A stretch of 64,000 nt of DNA from NCBI RefSeq assembly GCF_008642235.1, contig NZ_SJEV01000001.1, forward strand, positions 1,054,001 through 1,118,000. Direction: 5' to 3'. Shown here piece by piece: positions 34,112 to 42,484 of this stretch. The position numbers and the translations under genes are program-made. Under the pieces are notes generated by a model, which searched no databases, was not told the DNA's origin, and saw nothing but the letters and a program-made list of their open reading frames with translations. Within the stretch, counting starts at the first letter, position 1; every line of letters begins with the position of its first letter. The stretch comes from Planctomonas psychrotolerans (lineage in GTDB: Bacteria; Actinomycetota; Actinomycetes; Actinomycetales; Microbacteriaceae).

Positions 34112-35344
34112 ATGACCAGCACATGGACGACAGAGGCGGCGCCGGTGCGAGCGCGGGCGTCGATGGCGGTCGCGACCAGCCGCGGGCTCGTCCTCGACCT
34201 CATCCGTTCCCGGGGACCGATCAGCCGGGTGGCGCTGGCCGCGTCGACCGGTCTCACCCAGGCGACGATGTCCTACGTGGTGCGGGACCTGCTCGAGGAC
34301 GGGCTGGTACAGGAGATCGGTCGCGGTGAATCGACGGGCGGCAAGCGCCCGACCCTGCTTGACATCGATCCGGTGTCGCGGTTCGCGGTCGGCGTGCAGC
34401 TCGGCGCCGACGAGATCACCTACGTGGTGACGAACCTCGGCGGGGCCATCATCGGTCGCACCCGCACGCAGGGACCGGTGGACGACCCGGGCCGGGTGGT
34501 GGCCGACATCGCCGACGATCTCGCGACCCTGATCCGCAATCTCGGCGTGAGCCCCGACCGCATCGTCGGTCTCGGCGTGGTGGCGCCGGGGCCCCTCGAC
34601 CTCGATGCGGGCATGATCCTCGCACCGTCGTCGATGACCGCCTGGCACGGCTTCCCGTTGCGGGATCGCCTGTGGGAGGCGACCGGCCTGGCGGTGCTCA
34701 TGGACAACGATGCAACCGCGGCGGCCGTGGGCGAGTTCTGGGGCGGTGCACTCACCGGATCGAAGGCGCACCTCACCGTCTACATGGGCGCCGGGATCGG
34801 TGCCGGCATCGTGCTCGGCGGAACCGTCTACCGCGGTGCCAGCTCCAACACCGGCGAGCTCGGCCAGACTCTCGTGCAGTCATCGCCGGACGGGCAGTGG
34901 AGAACCATCGAAGACCTGGCCGCGCCCCGGGCCGTCGCCGCGGCCGCGCGCGCCGCCGCGGAGCGCGGGACGCTTCCCGGGGTGCGTCTCTCGGCCGATG
35001 GCAATGCGCACGACGACTTCGCCGCGGTGGCGAGCGCCGCCGTCCGCGGCCACGACGACGCCTTACGGCTCATCACCGCATCGGCCGAGGTGCTCGCGTC
35101 CGCGGTGGCATCCGCCGCGAACCTGCTCGACCTCGACTCGGTGGTGCTGGCGGGTCCCTCGTTCGCCACCGCCGGCTCCGTCTACGTCGAACTGGTGAAA
35201 CGCCGGCTCGATACGCAGTTCTTCGCGGGCCGTGCGCACGAGGTGCGGGTGCGCATCTCGAGCCAGGTGGCCGAGGCGGCCGCCGTGGGCGGGGCGGCAC
35301 TGGTGCTGCAGCAGCACCTCGCACCGCGATCGTTCAGCGGCTGA
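34112..35344 (+). CDS. ROK-family regulator without the zinc-binding motif
   Basis: A 410-residue homologue of the ROK gene at 29211 with the same N-terminal winged HTH (LVLDLIRSRGPISRVALAASTGLTQATMSYVVRDLLEDGLVQE). The ROK domain keeps LMDNDATAAAVGEFWGG and MGAGIGAGIVLGG. However, the segment where family members have CxCGxxGC reads ELGQTLVQSSPDGQWRTIEDL, so all zinc ligands are missing. It may sense sugar differently or act constitutively. ATG at 34112 follows GAGGA. The pair of ROK paralogues flanks the alpha-galactosidase region and suggests duplication and divergence. Confidence 0.9.
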   Translation: MTSTWTTEAAPVRARASMAVATSRGLVLDLIRSRGPISRVALAASTGLTQATMSYVVRDLLEDGLVQEIGRGESTGGKRPTLLDIDPVSRFAVGVQLGADEITYVVTNLGGAIIGRTRTQGPVDDPGRVVADIADDLATLIRNLGVSPDRIVGLGVVAPGPLDLDAGMILAPSSMTAWHGFPLRDRLWEATGLAVLMDNDATAAAVGEFWGGALTGSKAHLTVYMGAGIGAGIVLGGTVYRGASSNTGELGQTLVQSSPDGQWRTIEDLAAPRAVAAAARAAAERGTLPGVRLSADGNAHDDFAAVASAAVRGHDDALRLITASAEVLASAVASAANLLDLDSVVLAGPSFATAGSVYVELVKRRLDTQFFAGRAHEVRVRISSQVAEAAAVGGAALVLQQHLAPRSFSG

Positions 35345-35388
35345 TCGAGGTTTTCGTCGGCCCGGGAGTCACCCGCGGGCGACCGGAG

Positions 35389-35736
35389 TCACTCCGTGGG
35401 GTATTCGAGGTCGTCGAGCAGCTCGGCGTTCGGCGTATCGGTGTCGCCCGTACGCGGATGCGGGATCTGCAGTTGCTGCGTCTTCCGCACCAGGTCGGCC
35501 ACGAGGGCCTCTTCGACGACCTCGTCGAAGCTGCTGTCGGTGGGCACGCCGACCAGTTGACTGGCCGGCCCGAGCAGGAAGGTCGCCTTCTCGATGGTGC
35601 CATCGGGGAAACGAACGGGAACGTCGATGGTGTCCGACATCTTGTTGAGAGCGAGTGCCGAGGCGTACTGCACCACGGCATCCGCGATCGCATCGCCCGT
35701 GAGCAGGATGTCGCCAGCGTAGTGGATGGACTTCAC
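35389..35736 (-). CDS. Hypothetical protein, 115 aa
   Basis: Function unknown. The protein begins MKSIHYAGDILLTGDAIADAVVQYASALA and contains VPVRFPDGTIEKATFLLGPASQLVGVPTDS, with a mixed alpha/beta look and an acidic C-terminus. I recall similar short proteins annotated as hypothetical in Microbacteriaceae. The GTG start lies 6 nt after TAGAGT on the minus strand, a leaderless arrangement. It is transcribed away from the two small genes at 35906-36443. Confidence 0.75.
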   Translation of the reverse strand: MKSIHYAGDILLTGDAIADAVVQYASALALNKMSDTIDVPVRFPDGTIEKATFLLGPASQLVGVPTDSSFDEVVEEALVADLVRKTQQLQIPHPRTGDTDTPNAELLDDLEYPTE

Positions 35737-35742
35737 GCTGCC

Positions 35743-35748
35743 ACTCTA
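35743..35748 (-). promoter_or_regulatory. Candidate leaderless -10 box
   Basis: TAGAGT on the minus strand ends 6 nt (GGCAGC) before the GTG at 35736. No ribosome-binding site is present. Confidence 0.5.
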
Positions 35749-35905
35749 CGGACTTCTCCCTTCGATGCGGTGGGGCGGAATGCGCCGGAACCGCTGCGCG
35801 CGCCCGTTCAGCACCGCTTTTCTGCCAGAGTATTCTTTCCAAGGCCTCGCTTTGCCTCTACGCGGCAACACTGCTCCGGGCGACGTGATAACGATGGGAC
35901 ACACA

Positions 35906-36217
35906 ATGGGCACGCTGACCTACAACGGGACCTTCACGGTCGACTTCGACGACCGAGTCCTCGCGCATCTGCAGGTGGTGATCGGCGCAAAGCTCCGGCA
36001 CGGCGAGTCCTTTCACTTCTCCTGGAAAGACGACGCCCGCGTGGGTAACGGACGGACCACGATCTGGCTGCACCCCGCCGTGCCGCTGGTCTACAAGTAC
36101 TTCGGCAGCAGGATGCCCACGCTGAACCGCCAGTGGGTCGACGCGCTGATGGTGTCCGCCATCTCGCCGGGAGGCCTGCTCCTCGTTCCCGAGCCGAACG
36201 CGCCCGAGGAGGGCTGA
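35906..36217 (+). CDS. Small protein of the family often labelled ATP-dependent DNA ligase (DUF7882-like)
   Basis: A 103-residue protein reading MGTLTYNGTFTVDFDDRVLAHLQVVIGAKLRHGESFHFSW ... SRMPTLNRQWVDALMVSAISPGGLLLVPEPN. This matches a short family very common in Microbacteriaceae, frequently mis-annotated as ATP-dependent DNA ligase although too small for any ligase; recognition is from memory. The conserved pattern is an L-x-H-L-Q-V-V strand, a KL-R-GE-x-F turn and a PEP end. The ATG at 35906 is chosen over 35894 because family members begin M-G-x-L. It lies 1 bp before the next small gene. Function unknown. Confidence 0.75.
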   Translation: MGTLTYNGTFTVDFDDRVLAHLQVVIGAKLRHGESFHFSWKDDARVGNGRTTIWLHPAVPLVYKYFGSRMPTLNRQWVDALMVSAISPGGLLLVPEPNAPEEG

Positions 36218-36218
36218 C

Positions 36219-36443
36219 GTGCCCATCAAGCGCATCAACATCGCGTACGACGGGGCGTCCTACAGCATCGGGAACCGCGAGTACGACGAGGTGAAGGCGG
36301 AGATCGAGTCCTTCGTGGAGTCCGGTCGTCCGCACTGGTTGCGCGTCAACCACGGTGAGGGATCCTTCCGCGAGGTCGACCTGCTCATCACTCCGAGCAC
36401 GAGCATCTCGCTCTCGGCCATCGACCCGGCGTCCGCCGAGTAG
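36219..36443 (+). CDS. Hypothetical protein, 74 aa
   Basis: A small protein (PIKRINIAYDGASYSIGNREYDEVKAEIESFVESGRPHWLRVNHGEG...) with an alternating beta-strand/helix/beta pattern and Ser-rich end. The GTG start is 1 bp after the stop of the DUF7882-like gene, with GAGGAGG inside that gene as ribosome-binding site, so the two are co-translated and probably work together. Function unknown. Confidence 0.72.
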   Translation: MPIKRINIAYDGASYSIGNREYDEVKAEIESFVESGRPHWLRVNHGEGSFREVDLLITPSTSISLSAIDPASAE

Positions 36444-36540
36444 CGGCGGCATTCGGCGGCGGCACCCGCGCCGAATCGCACGGTGCCACGAGAACCGCCT
36501 GCCGGCGAGATCGCGTGGTCCGGAGACCGCGGTCGCGTGC

Positions 36541-36546
36541 CACAAT
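36541..36546 (+). promoter_or_regulatory. Candidate leaderless -10 box of the alpha/beta hydrolase
   Basis: CACAAT ends 6 nt before the ATG at 36553, with no ribosome-binding site between. It matches four of six positions of TATAAT. Confidence 0.4.
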
Positions 36547-36552
36547 CGGGCC

Positions 36553-37395
36553 ATGCCCACCTACACGGACTCCTACGGCGTCGACATCACCTACTACGAG
36601 TGGACCGTGTCGGAGCCTCGAGCCGTCGTGCAGCTCGTGCATGGCCTCGGGGAGCACGCGCAGCGGTACGGCGCGCTCGCCGAGGCGCTCTCCCGCGCCG
36701 GGTACTCGGTGTACGCGGAGGACCACCGCGGGCACGGTCAGACCGGGCTCGCCCAGCACGGCGGCGATCTGTCGCGACTCGGCAGGCTCGGCCCGGGCGG
36801 ACTGCGGGCCACGTTCGCGGCCGTGCACCAGTTCACCGCGCTGGTCCGCGACGCCAACCCCGGCGTGCCGATCGTGCTCCTCGGTCACAGCTTCGGATCC
36901 ATCATCGCCCAGGTGCTGCTGAACACCCACTCGGCGGACTACGCGGCCGTGGTGCTCACCGGCACGGCCGCGCGGCTGCCCGGCCTGATGAACGGCGGCG
37001 ATCTGAACCGCTTGCACAAGCACCTCGGCACGACGGGCCGGGAGTGGCTGACCCGCGACCTCGACGTTCAGCGCGCGTTCGATGACGACCCGCTGACGTT
37101 CCCGGCCGATGCCCGGAAGCTGTTCGGACTCGTCGACGGGCGGCGCCTCTTCGGGGTGCCCGCGCGAAATCTGCCCTCCCGACTGCCCCTGCTCATCCAG
37201 ATCGGCAGCGAGGACTCGCTCGGCGGCGAGCGCAGCGTGCGACGACTCGCCGACCTCTATCGCAGGCGCTCCGGACTCACGGACGTGCAGGTGCAGGTGT
37301 ACCCGGAGGCCCGGCACGAGGTGTTCAACGAGCTCAACCGCGACGAGGTCATCGGCGACCTCCTCGCCTGGCTCAACGCGCACATCGCGCACTGA
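36553..37395 (+). CDS. Alpha/beta hydrolase, monoacylglycerol lipase/lysophospholipase type
   Basis: A 280-residue serine hydrolase of the Hydrolase_4 group. The N-terminal strand and oxyanion region read AVVQLVHGLGEHAQRYGALAEALSRAGYSVYAEDHRGHGQT. The nucleophile is in LLGHSFGSIIAQ (about residue 115), the acid is the Asp in IGSEDSLGG (about 220) and the His is in EARHEVFNE (about 257). No signal peptide. It probably cleaves monoacylglycerols or other acyl esters. It is monocistronic, lying between small genes and the convergent GH36 gene, and no link to the sugar genes is evident. Confidence 0.9.
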   Translation: MPTYTDSYGVDITYYEWTVSEPRAVVQLVHGLGEHAQRYGALAEALSRAGYSVYAEDHRGHGQTGLAQHGGDLSRLGRLGPGGLRATFAAVHQFTALVRDANPGVPIVLLGHSFGSIIAQVLLNTHSADYAAVVLTGTAARLPGLMNGGDLNRLHKHLGTTGREWLTRDLDVQRAFDDDPLTFPADARKLFGLVDGRRLFGVPARNLPSRLPLLIQIGSEDSLGGERSVRRLADLYRRRSGLTDVQVQVYPEARHEVFNELNRDEVIGDLLAWLNAHIAH

Positions 37396-37432
37396 CCCTC
37401 GTGCGCTGACTCCTGCGGGATGCCGCTCCGGC

Positions 37433-39592
37433 CTACGCCCTCCGCAGCGTGAGCACCCGAGCGGTCGGCGCGGCAGCCGCCACGGTCACCATCAGCCGTC
37501 CCTCGGCCGCATCCCACGCCCAGTCCCACCCGGTCTGGTCTGCCGGGAAGAACGGGTCGACGGTCACGTCGGCACCGCGCAGCGCCGGGAAGGGCAGCAC
37601 GAGCGTGTGGCTGCCGCCGTCCGCGTCGGGCCGCCGCCACACCGTGAGGTAGACCGGCCCGTCGGGAATCGCCAGGCCCATGGCCACCCAGGGGTCCTCC
37701 CAGCCCGGCAGGCCGAGCGGCCAGACCGCGGTGCTCCGCTCGATGTCGGCGAGCACCACCTTCTGGGCGGCTACGGCGTCACTCACCCGACGACGCTCGT
37801 CGGCGCTCATCCGGTTGAGGTAGCCCGAGAGGTACATCCGGCCGGCGATGGCGTTGACGAGGCTGAAGGTCAGCAGCTCGTCGCTCATGCCCGCCTGCGG
37901 GTACGCCCAGTTCCCCGCCTGCTCCGGCAGGAGCGACGCGGGTGCCGCGGCCGCGATCGGGGCGTACATCACCGGGTCCTGCTGGTCGGAGGTTGACTGC
38001 AGGTGCAGCCGCGACATCATCGCGTAGTCCATCCGCATGGCGCCCGACGCGCAATTCTCGATGAGCAGGTGCGGGTGCCGCGCCTGGATGCGGTCCAGCC
38101 AGTCGAGGAGCGCCCGGTTGTGGTCGAGCAGACCGTCGCCCGGCGCGGTGCCGGTCGAGTCCGTTCCCGGCCCGGTCATCGTGTTGTAGTCCATCTTGAA
38201 GAAGCCGACGCCGTAGTCGGACACGAGGCGGTCGACCACCTCGTCGAGGTGTCGCACGGCGGCGGGCGAACGGAGGTCGAGCAGGTGACGGCCGTGCTCG
38301 GCGACGCGCACCCCGCCGCGGGAGAAGAAGGCTTCGTCGGGCAACGTCTGCGCGAGCGGCGAGTGGATGCCGATGACCTCGGGTTCGAGCCAGAGCCCGG
38401 CCACCATGCCGCGTGCCCGGATGTGGTCGATCACCTCGGTGATGCCCGCGGGGAAGCGGCTCGCGGCGGGCTCCCACGCTCCGACGGTGTCCCACCAGTG
38501 GCCCTCGGCGTACCAGCCGGCGTCGATGCAGAAGTAGTCCGCGCCGGTCTCCGCTGCCGCGTCGATGAGGGGCAGAAGCTTTTCGGTGGTGGGGTCGCCC
38601 ATGAGGGTGTTCATGTAGTCGTTGAACACCACCGGCAGGGTGCGGTCGATGTCGCGCACGGTGCGGAGCGCGCGTCGCTGGGCGGTGAGCACCGCGAACG
38701 CCTCGTCGATGCCGCCTTCCACGACGCCGACCGACACGGGCACCGAGACGAACGGTCGCGACGCCGAGACTCGACGCGACCAGGAGTGCTCCGCGTCGGT
38801 CGGGCCGTGCAGCAGCAGGTACGCGCTCGCCCGGGTCTCCCCGAGCTCGTAGCCCCACGGACCGTTGTGCTCGATCTGCCAGCACAGGGCGAAGGGCGCA
38901 GCGTTCGAGACGAGCACGCCGGTCGGCAGCTTCTCACCGGTGGACCACGAGCCGCGGTTGGTGACGGCGCAGCGGCTCCGCGGCGAGTGGTGCTGCAGTT
39001 CACGATCGATGCGCGCGAGGCCGAGCGTGCGCAGCGGTTCGCGCCGCCAGCGGCTCTCGACCACCCAGTCGTTGTCCCCGTGCACGAGGTCGAGGTCATC
39101 GACGTCGCTGCCGGAGTCGCCGAGGTACGAGCCGGTGGCGAACGAGGAGAGGAAGTCGAGCATGAGCTCGCCGTCGCCCCGCACCACGGCCTCCGACCAC
39201 GCCTGCACGGCCGCGACGTCGCCGCGGGTGACGAAGACGCTCGTGATCTCGAGTCCGGTCTCCGGGTCGGCCTGCACGATCTCGAGGCGGCGGGTCGTGC
39301 CCTCCACGCTGTCGGAGTGCGACGCGTAGCGCAGCCGCTTGCCGATCACCGTGTCCACATGGCGGAACCCGCCCGGGAAGCGTCCGTGCCCGATGGCCGA
39401 GACCTCGACGAGGGGCTGGTCGGTGGTCACCGTCGGTCGCGCGCCCGGGCCCGCCGGATCGGCGGCGGGCGCGTCGGCCGGGCGAAATGACCGCAGGCGG
39501 ACGGGGGCGTCGCCGCTCACGTCGAATTCGAGCGTGACGCCGGCGTTCCCCCAGACGACAGGGGCAGGGGCGAGAACGTCAGGGGCGGTCAT
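37433..39592 (-). CDS. GH36 alpha-galactosidase (second type)
   Basis: A 719-residue GH36-clan enzyme, only distantly similar to the one at 30511. Barrel motifs are VFNDYMNTLMGDPTTEKLLPLIDAAAETGADYFCIDAGWY, GLWLEPEVIGIHSPLA, nucleophile Asp in GVGFFKMDYNTM (about residue 480) and acid/base Asp in QSTSDQQDPVMYA (about 545). GNWAYPQAGMSDELLTFSLVNA is in place of the usual C-terminal barrel segment. It is cytoplasmic. ATG at 39592 has GAGGCGGG upstream; the extended frame through the hexanucleotide repeat (starting TTG 39691) encodes an unlikely Ala-Thr run. It is divergent from the beta-mannosidase, which suggests galactomannan use. Confidence 0.9.
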   Translation of the reverse strand: MTAPDVLAPAPVVWGNAGVTLEFDVSGDAPVRLRSFRPADAPAADPAGPGARPTVTTDQPLVEVSAIGHGRFPGGFRHVDTVIGKRLRYASHSDSVEGTTRRLEIVQADPETGLEITSVFVTRGDVAAVQAWSEAVVRGDGELMLDFLSSFATGSYLGDSGSDVDDLDLVHGDNDWVVESRWRREPLRTLGLARIDRELQHHSPRSRCAVTNRGSWSTGEKLPTGVLVSNAAPFALCWQIEHNGPWGYELGETRASAYLLLHGPTDAEHSWSRRVSASRPFVSVPVSVGVVEGGIDEAFAVLTAQRRALRTVRDIDRTLPVVFNDYMNTLMGDPTTEKLLPLIDAAAETGADYFCIDAGWYAEGHWWDTVGAWEPAASRFPAGITEVIDHIRARGMVAGLWLEPEVIGIHSPLAQTLPDEAFFSRGGVRVAEHGRHLLDLRSPAAVRHLDEVVDRLVSDYGVGFFKMDYNTMTGPGTDSTGTAPGDGLLDHNRALLDWLDRIQARHPHLLIENCASGAMRMDYAMMSRLHLQSTSDQQDPVMYAPIAAAAPASLLPEQAGNWAYPQAGMSDELLTFSLVNAIAGRMYLSGYLNRMSADERRRVSDAVAAQKVVLADIERSTAVWPLGLPGWEDPWVAMGLAIPDGPVYLTVWRRPDADGGSHTLVLPFPALRGADVTVDPFFPADQTGWDWAWDAAEGRLMVTVAAAAPTARVLTLRRA

Positions 39593-39610
39593 CGGGTGCC
39601 CGCCTCGGTG

Positions 39611-39646
39611 TGCGGTTGCGGTTGCGGTTGCGGTTGCGGTTGCGGT
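39611..39646. repeat. Hexanucleotide microsatellite (TGCGGT)6
   Basis: Six perfect tandem copies of TGCGGT (GCAACC/ACCGCA on the minus strand) lie in the presumed 5' leader of the GH36 gene, 19 bp upstream of its start codon. The unit number could alter leader length without changing frame. Confidence 0.92.
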
Positions 39647-39776
39647 TGCATGTCTTCCCCTCGGTGCACCATTGCGGATGCAGTTAGTCAATCAGATATA
39701 GAAAGTTGTGTGTCGACGTCGATCCCCCGTTATTCTGGGCTCGCCACCCACCTCCTCCAGTCAAGGGACGACATTC

Positions 39777-42236
39777 ATGAGCCGCACGCCGCTGAACTCC
39801 GGCTGGACCCTCCGCCCCACGGGCGGGCCGATCCCCGACGGCATTCCCGCCGAGGTCCCGGCAACCGTGCCGGGCACGGTGCACACCGACCTGCTCGCCG
39901 CCGGCCTCATCCCCGACCCCTACCTCGACCTCAACGAGCACGAGCTGCAGTGGATCGGCGACTCCGACTTCACCTATGCGACCTCGTTCGCCTATGCCGC
40001 CGACGGCCACGAACGGGTCGACCTCGTGGCGGAGGGGCTCGACACCGTGGCCGCGGTGACCCTCAACGGCACCCTCCTCGGGCGCACCCGCAATCAGCAC
40101 CGCTCGTACCGCTTCGACGTGCGTGCGCTGCTCGAGGAGGGCGAGAACGAGCTCGCCGTGGAGTTCGCCTCGCCGGTGCGGTCCGCACGCGAGGCCGAGG
40201 CGCGTATGGGCGCCAAGCCGTTCGTGGGCAACGCCCTGCCTTACAACGCACTCCGCAAGATGGCCTGCAACTTCGGCTGGGACTGGGGACCGGTGCTCAC
40301 CACCGCCGGCATCTGGAAGCCGATGTACCTGCACGCCTGGTCGACCGCCCGCATCGTGCAGGTGGTGCCGCTCGTGACCGTGTCGTCCTCGGGATCCGGC
40401 ACGGTCGAGCTGCGGATCGAGCTCGAGTGCACCGGGGAGACGGACCTCACCCTCGACGCCTCGGTCACCGGCCCAAGCGGAACGGACGTGCGCGCGAGCA
40501 CCGTGACCACCGGGTCGACCGCCGTGATCACCCTCGAGGTCGAGGACCCGGAGCTCTGGTGGCCCCGCGGCTACGGCGACCAGCCGCTCTACGAGGCACG
40601 GGTCGTGGTCTCGTCGGCCGACACCGAGCTCGACTCCTGGACCCACGACATCGGCTTCCGCACGGTCGAGGTGCGGGTCGCACCCGACGAGTTCGGCACG
40701 AGCTTCGAGTTCTCGGTCAACGGCCAGTACGTGTTCATCAAGGGCGCGAACTGGATCCCCGACGACTGCTTCCTCCCCCGCATCACGCGCGAGAGCTACG
40801 AGAAGAGCATCCGCGACGCCGTCGACGCCGACATGAACATGCTCCGCATCTGGGGCGGCGGCATTTACGAGAGCGACGACCTGTACGACATCTGCAACCG
40901 GGAGGGCCTGCTGGTCTGGCAGGACTTCCTGTTCGCCTGCGCGGCCTACTCCGAGGCCGACGAACTGCGCGACGAGGTCGCCGCCGAAGCCAGGGAGAAC
41001 GTCGCCCGCCTCGCGCCCAACCCGTCGCTCGTCTTCTGGAACGGCAGCAACGAGAACGTCGAGGGCTTCTACCACTGGGGGTGGAAGGAGAAGCTGGCCG
41101 AGGGCGAGGACTGGGGTCGCGACTACTACGACAACCTGCTCCCCGCGATCCTGGCCGAGGTCGACCCCACCCGCGGGTACCTGCCGTCGAGCCCGTTCTC
41201 CCCGGAGAACTACGCCACACCGCGCGACCCCGAGCACGGTCCGGTGCACAGCTGGGAGGTCTGGAACCGCCAGGACTACACGACCTACCGCGACGACATC
41301 CCCCGGTTCGTGTCGGAGTTCGGATACCAGGGCCCGCCCAACTTCTCCACCCTCACCCGGTCCGTGCACGACTCGCCCATGGCCGCCGACTCCCCCGGCG
41401 TGCTCTCGCACCAGAAGGCGGAGGACGGCAACGGCAAGCTCGCCCGCGGTTACGCGCCGCACCTGCCGGAGCCGACGAACTTCGACGACTGGCACTTCAC
41501 CACGCAGCTAAATCAGGCTCGGGCTATCGCGTACGGCGTCGAGCACTTCCGCTCGTACTCGCCACGCACGGCGGGATCGATCATCTGGCAGTTGAACGAC
41601 TGTTGGCCGGTCACCAGCTGGGCAGCCGTGGACGGCGACAAGCGCCGGAAGCCGCTGTGGTACGCGCTGCGCTCGGTGAATGCCCCGCGCCTCCTCACCA
41701 TCCAGCCGCGCGGAGGTTCTCTCGCACTGGTGGCGAGCAACGACAGCCCGGAGGCATGGGTCGAGTCGGTGGAGGTGCGTCGCGTCGCCCTCGACGGCAC
41801 GGTGCTCGACAGCCAGACGGTGCAGCTCGACGTCCCGTCGCGCACGAACGCGACCGTGCCGCTCGGCGCATCCGTCACCTCCGCGTCGACGCCGACGGCC
41901 GAGCTGATCGTCGCCGCGTCCGGCACGGCGCGCCCCGCCCGCTGGTACTTCGTGGAGGACCTCGAGTTGGCGGTTCCGGCGCTCGACATCGACACGTCGG
42001 TCGAGGCCGTCGACGGCGGGTACGCGGTCACCGTGACGGCGAACACCTTCACCAAGGACATCGTGCTGAACGCCGACCGTCTCTCCCCCGAGGCGACCGT
42101 CGACGAGATGCTCGTGACCCTGCTGCCCGGGGAGAGCCACCGCTTCACCGTGACCGGGAGCGACCTCGACGTCGATGCGATGGTTCAGGCTCCGGTGCTG
42201 CAGTCGGTGAACGCTCTGCTCTCCGCGCGCGGCTGA
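39777..42236 (+). CDS. GH2 beta-mannosidase
   Basis: The 819-residue protein hydrolyses terminal beta-mannose from mannan or galactomannan oligosaccharides in the cytoplasm. The N-terminal galactose-binding-like domain reads SGWTLRPTGG...VPGTVHTDLLAAGLIPDPYLDLNEHELQWI, the beta-mannosidase hallmark, and CNFGWDWGPVLTTAGIWKP follows. The barrel begins near IKGANWIPDDCFLPRI. The acid/base Glu is in VFWNGSNENVEGFY (about residue 425) and the nucleophile in PRFVSEFGYQGPP (about 520). ATG at 39777 has AAGGGA at normal spacing. A TCGACGTCGA palindrome (39713-39722) lies in the divergent control region with the GH36 gene. Confidence 0.94.
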   Translation: MSRTPLNSGWTLRPTGGPIPDGIPAEVPATVPGTVHTDLLAAGLIPDPYLDLNEHELQWIGDSDFTYATSFAYAADGHERVDLVAEGLDTVAAVTLNGTLLGRTRNQHRSYRFDVRALLEEGENELAVEFASPVRSAREAEARMGAKPFVGNALPYNALRKMACNFGWDWGPVLTTAGIWKPMYLHAWSTARIVQVVPLVTVSSSGSGTVELRIELECTGETDLTLDASVTGPSGTDVRASTVTTGSTAVITLEVEDPELWWPRGYGDQPLYEARVVVSSADTELDSWTHDIGFRTVEVRVAPDEFGTSFEFSVNGQYVFIKGANWIPDDCFLPRITRESYEKSIRDAVDADMNMLRIWGGGIYESDDLYDICNREGLLVWQDFLFACAAYSEADELRDEVAAEARENVARLAPNPSLVFWNGSNENVEGFYHWGWKEKLAEGEDWGRDYYDNLLPAILAEVDPTRGYLPSSPFSPENYATPRDPEHGPVHSWEVWNRQDYTTYRDDIPRFVSEFGYQGPPNFSTLTRSVHDSPMAADSPGVLSHQKAEDGNGKLARGYAPHLPEPTNFDDWHFTTQLNQARAIAYGVEHFRSYSPRTAGSIIWQLNDCWPVTSWAAVDGDKRRKPLWYALRSVNAPRLLTIQPRGGSLALVASNDSPEAWVESVEVRRVALDGTVLDSQTVQLDVPSRTNATVPLGASVTSASTPTAELIVAASGTARPARWYFVEDLELAVPALDIDTSVEAVDGGYAVTVTANTFTKDIVLNADRLSPEATVDEMLVTLLPGESHRFTVTGSDLDVDAMVQAPVLQSVNALLSARG

Positions 42237-42484
42237 TCCCGCCCCGCACCGCGCACCGCGAGGTGCCCGGATGCGTCCCGAATCCACCGGAGGAGGGACC
42301 GCTCCGGGCACTCCGCGGGTACCCGGGAGGGAAAGCACCTCGGTCGAGGGAACATTGGGCGAACAATCTCCGAAGCCGACGAAATAGCGGACCGCATGCG
42401 CGTACGTTGGTGAGCACATTGCCGATTTGCATGCTCGACGGGGGACACAGTCCGATCCCGTTTTGATGCGCAGTAAGGACTGAC
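42237..42484. other. 248-bp intergenic region before the ABC cassette
   Basis: No gene is supported. The last bases carry a good ribosome-binding site (GTAAGGAC) for the binding-protein gene. No convincing promoter or dyad was identified, although the cassette promoter must lie here. Confidence 0.5.

Noticed and set aside
36553-37395. Pectin or feruloyl esterase role for the alpha/beta hydrolase
   Set aside because: Motifs fit the monoacylglycerol lipase group, there is no signal peptide and it is not in an operon with sugar genes.
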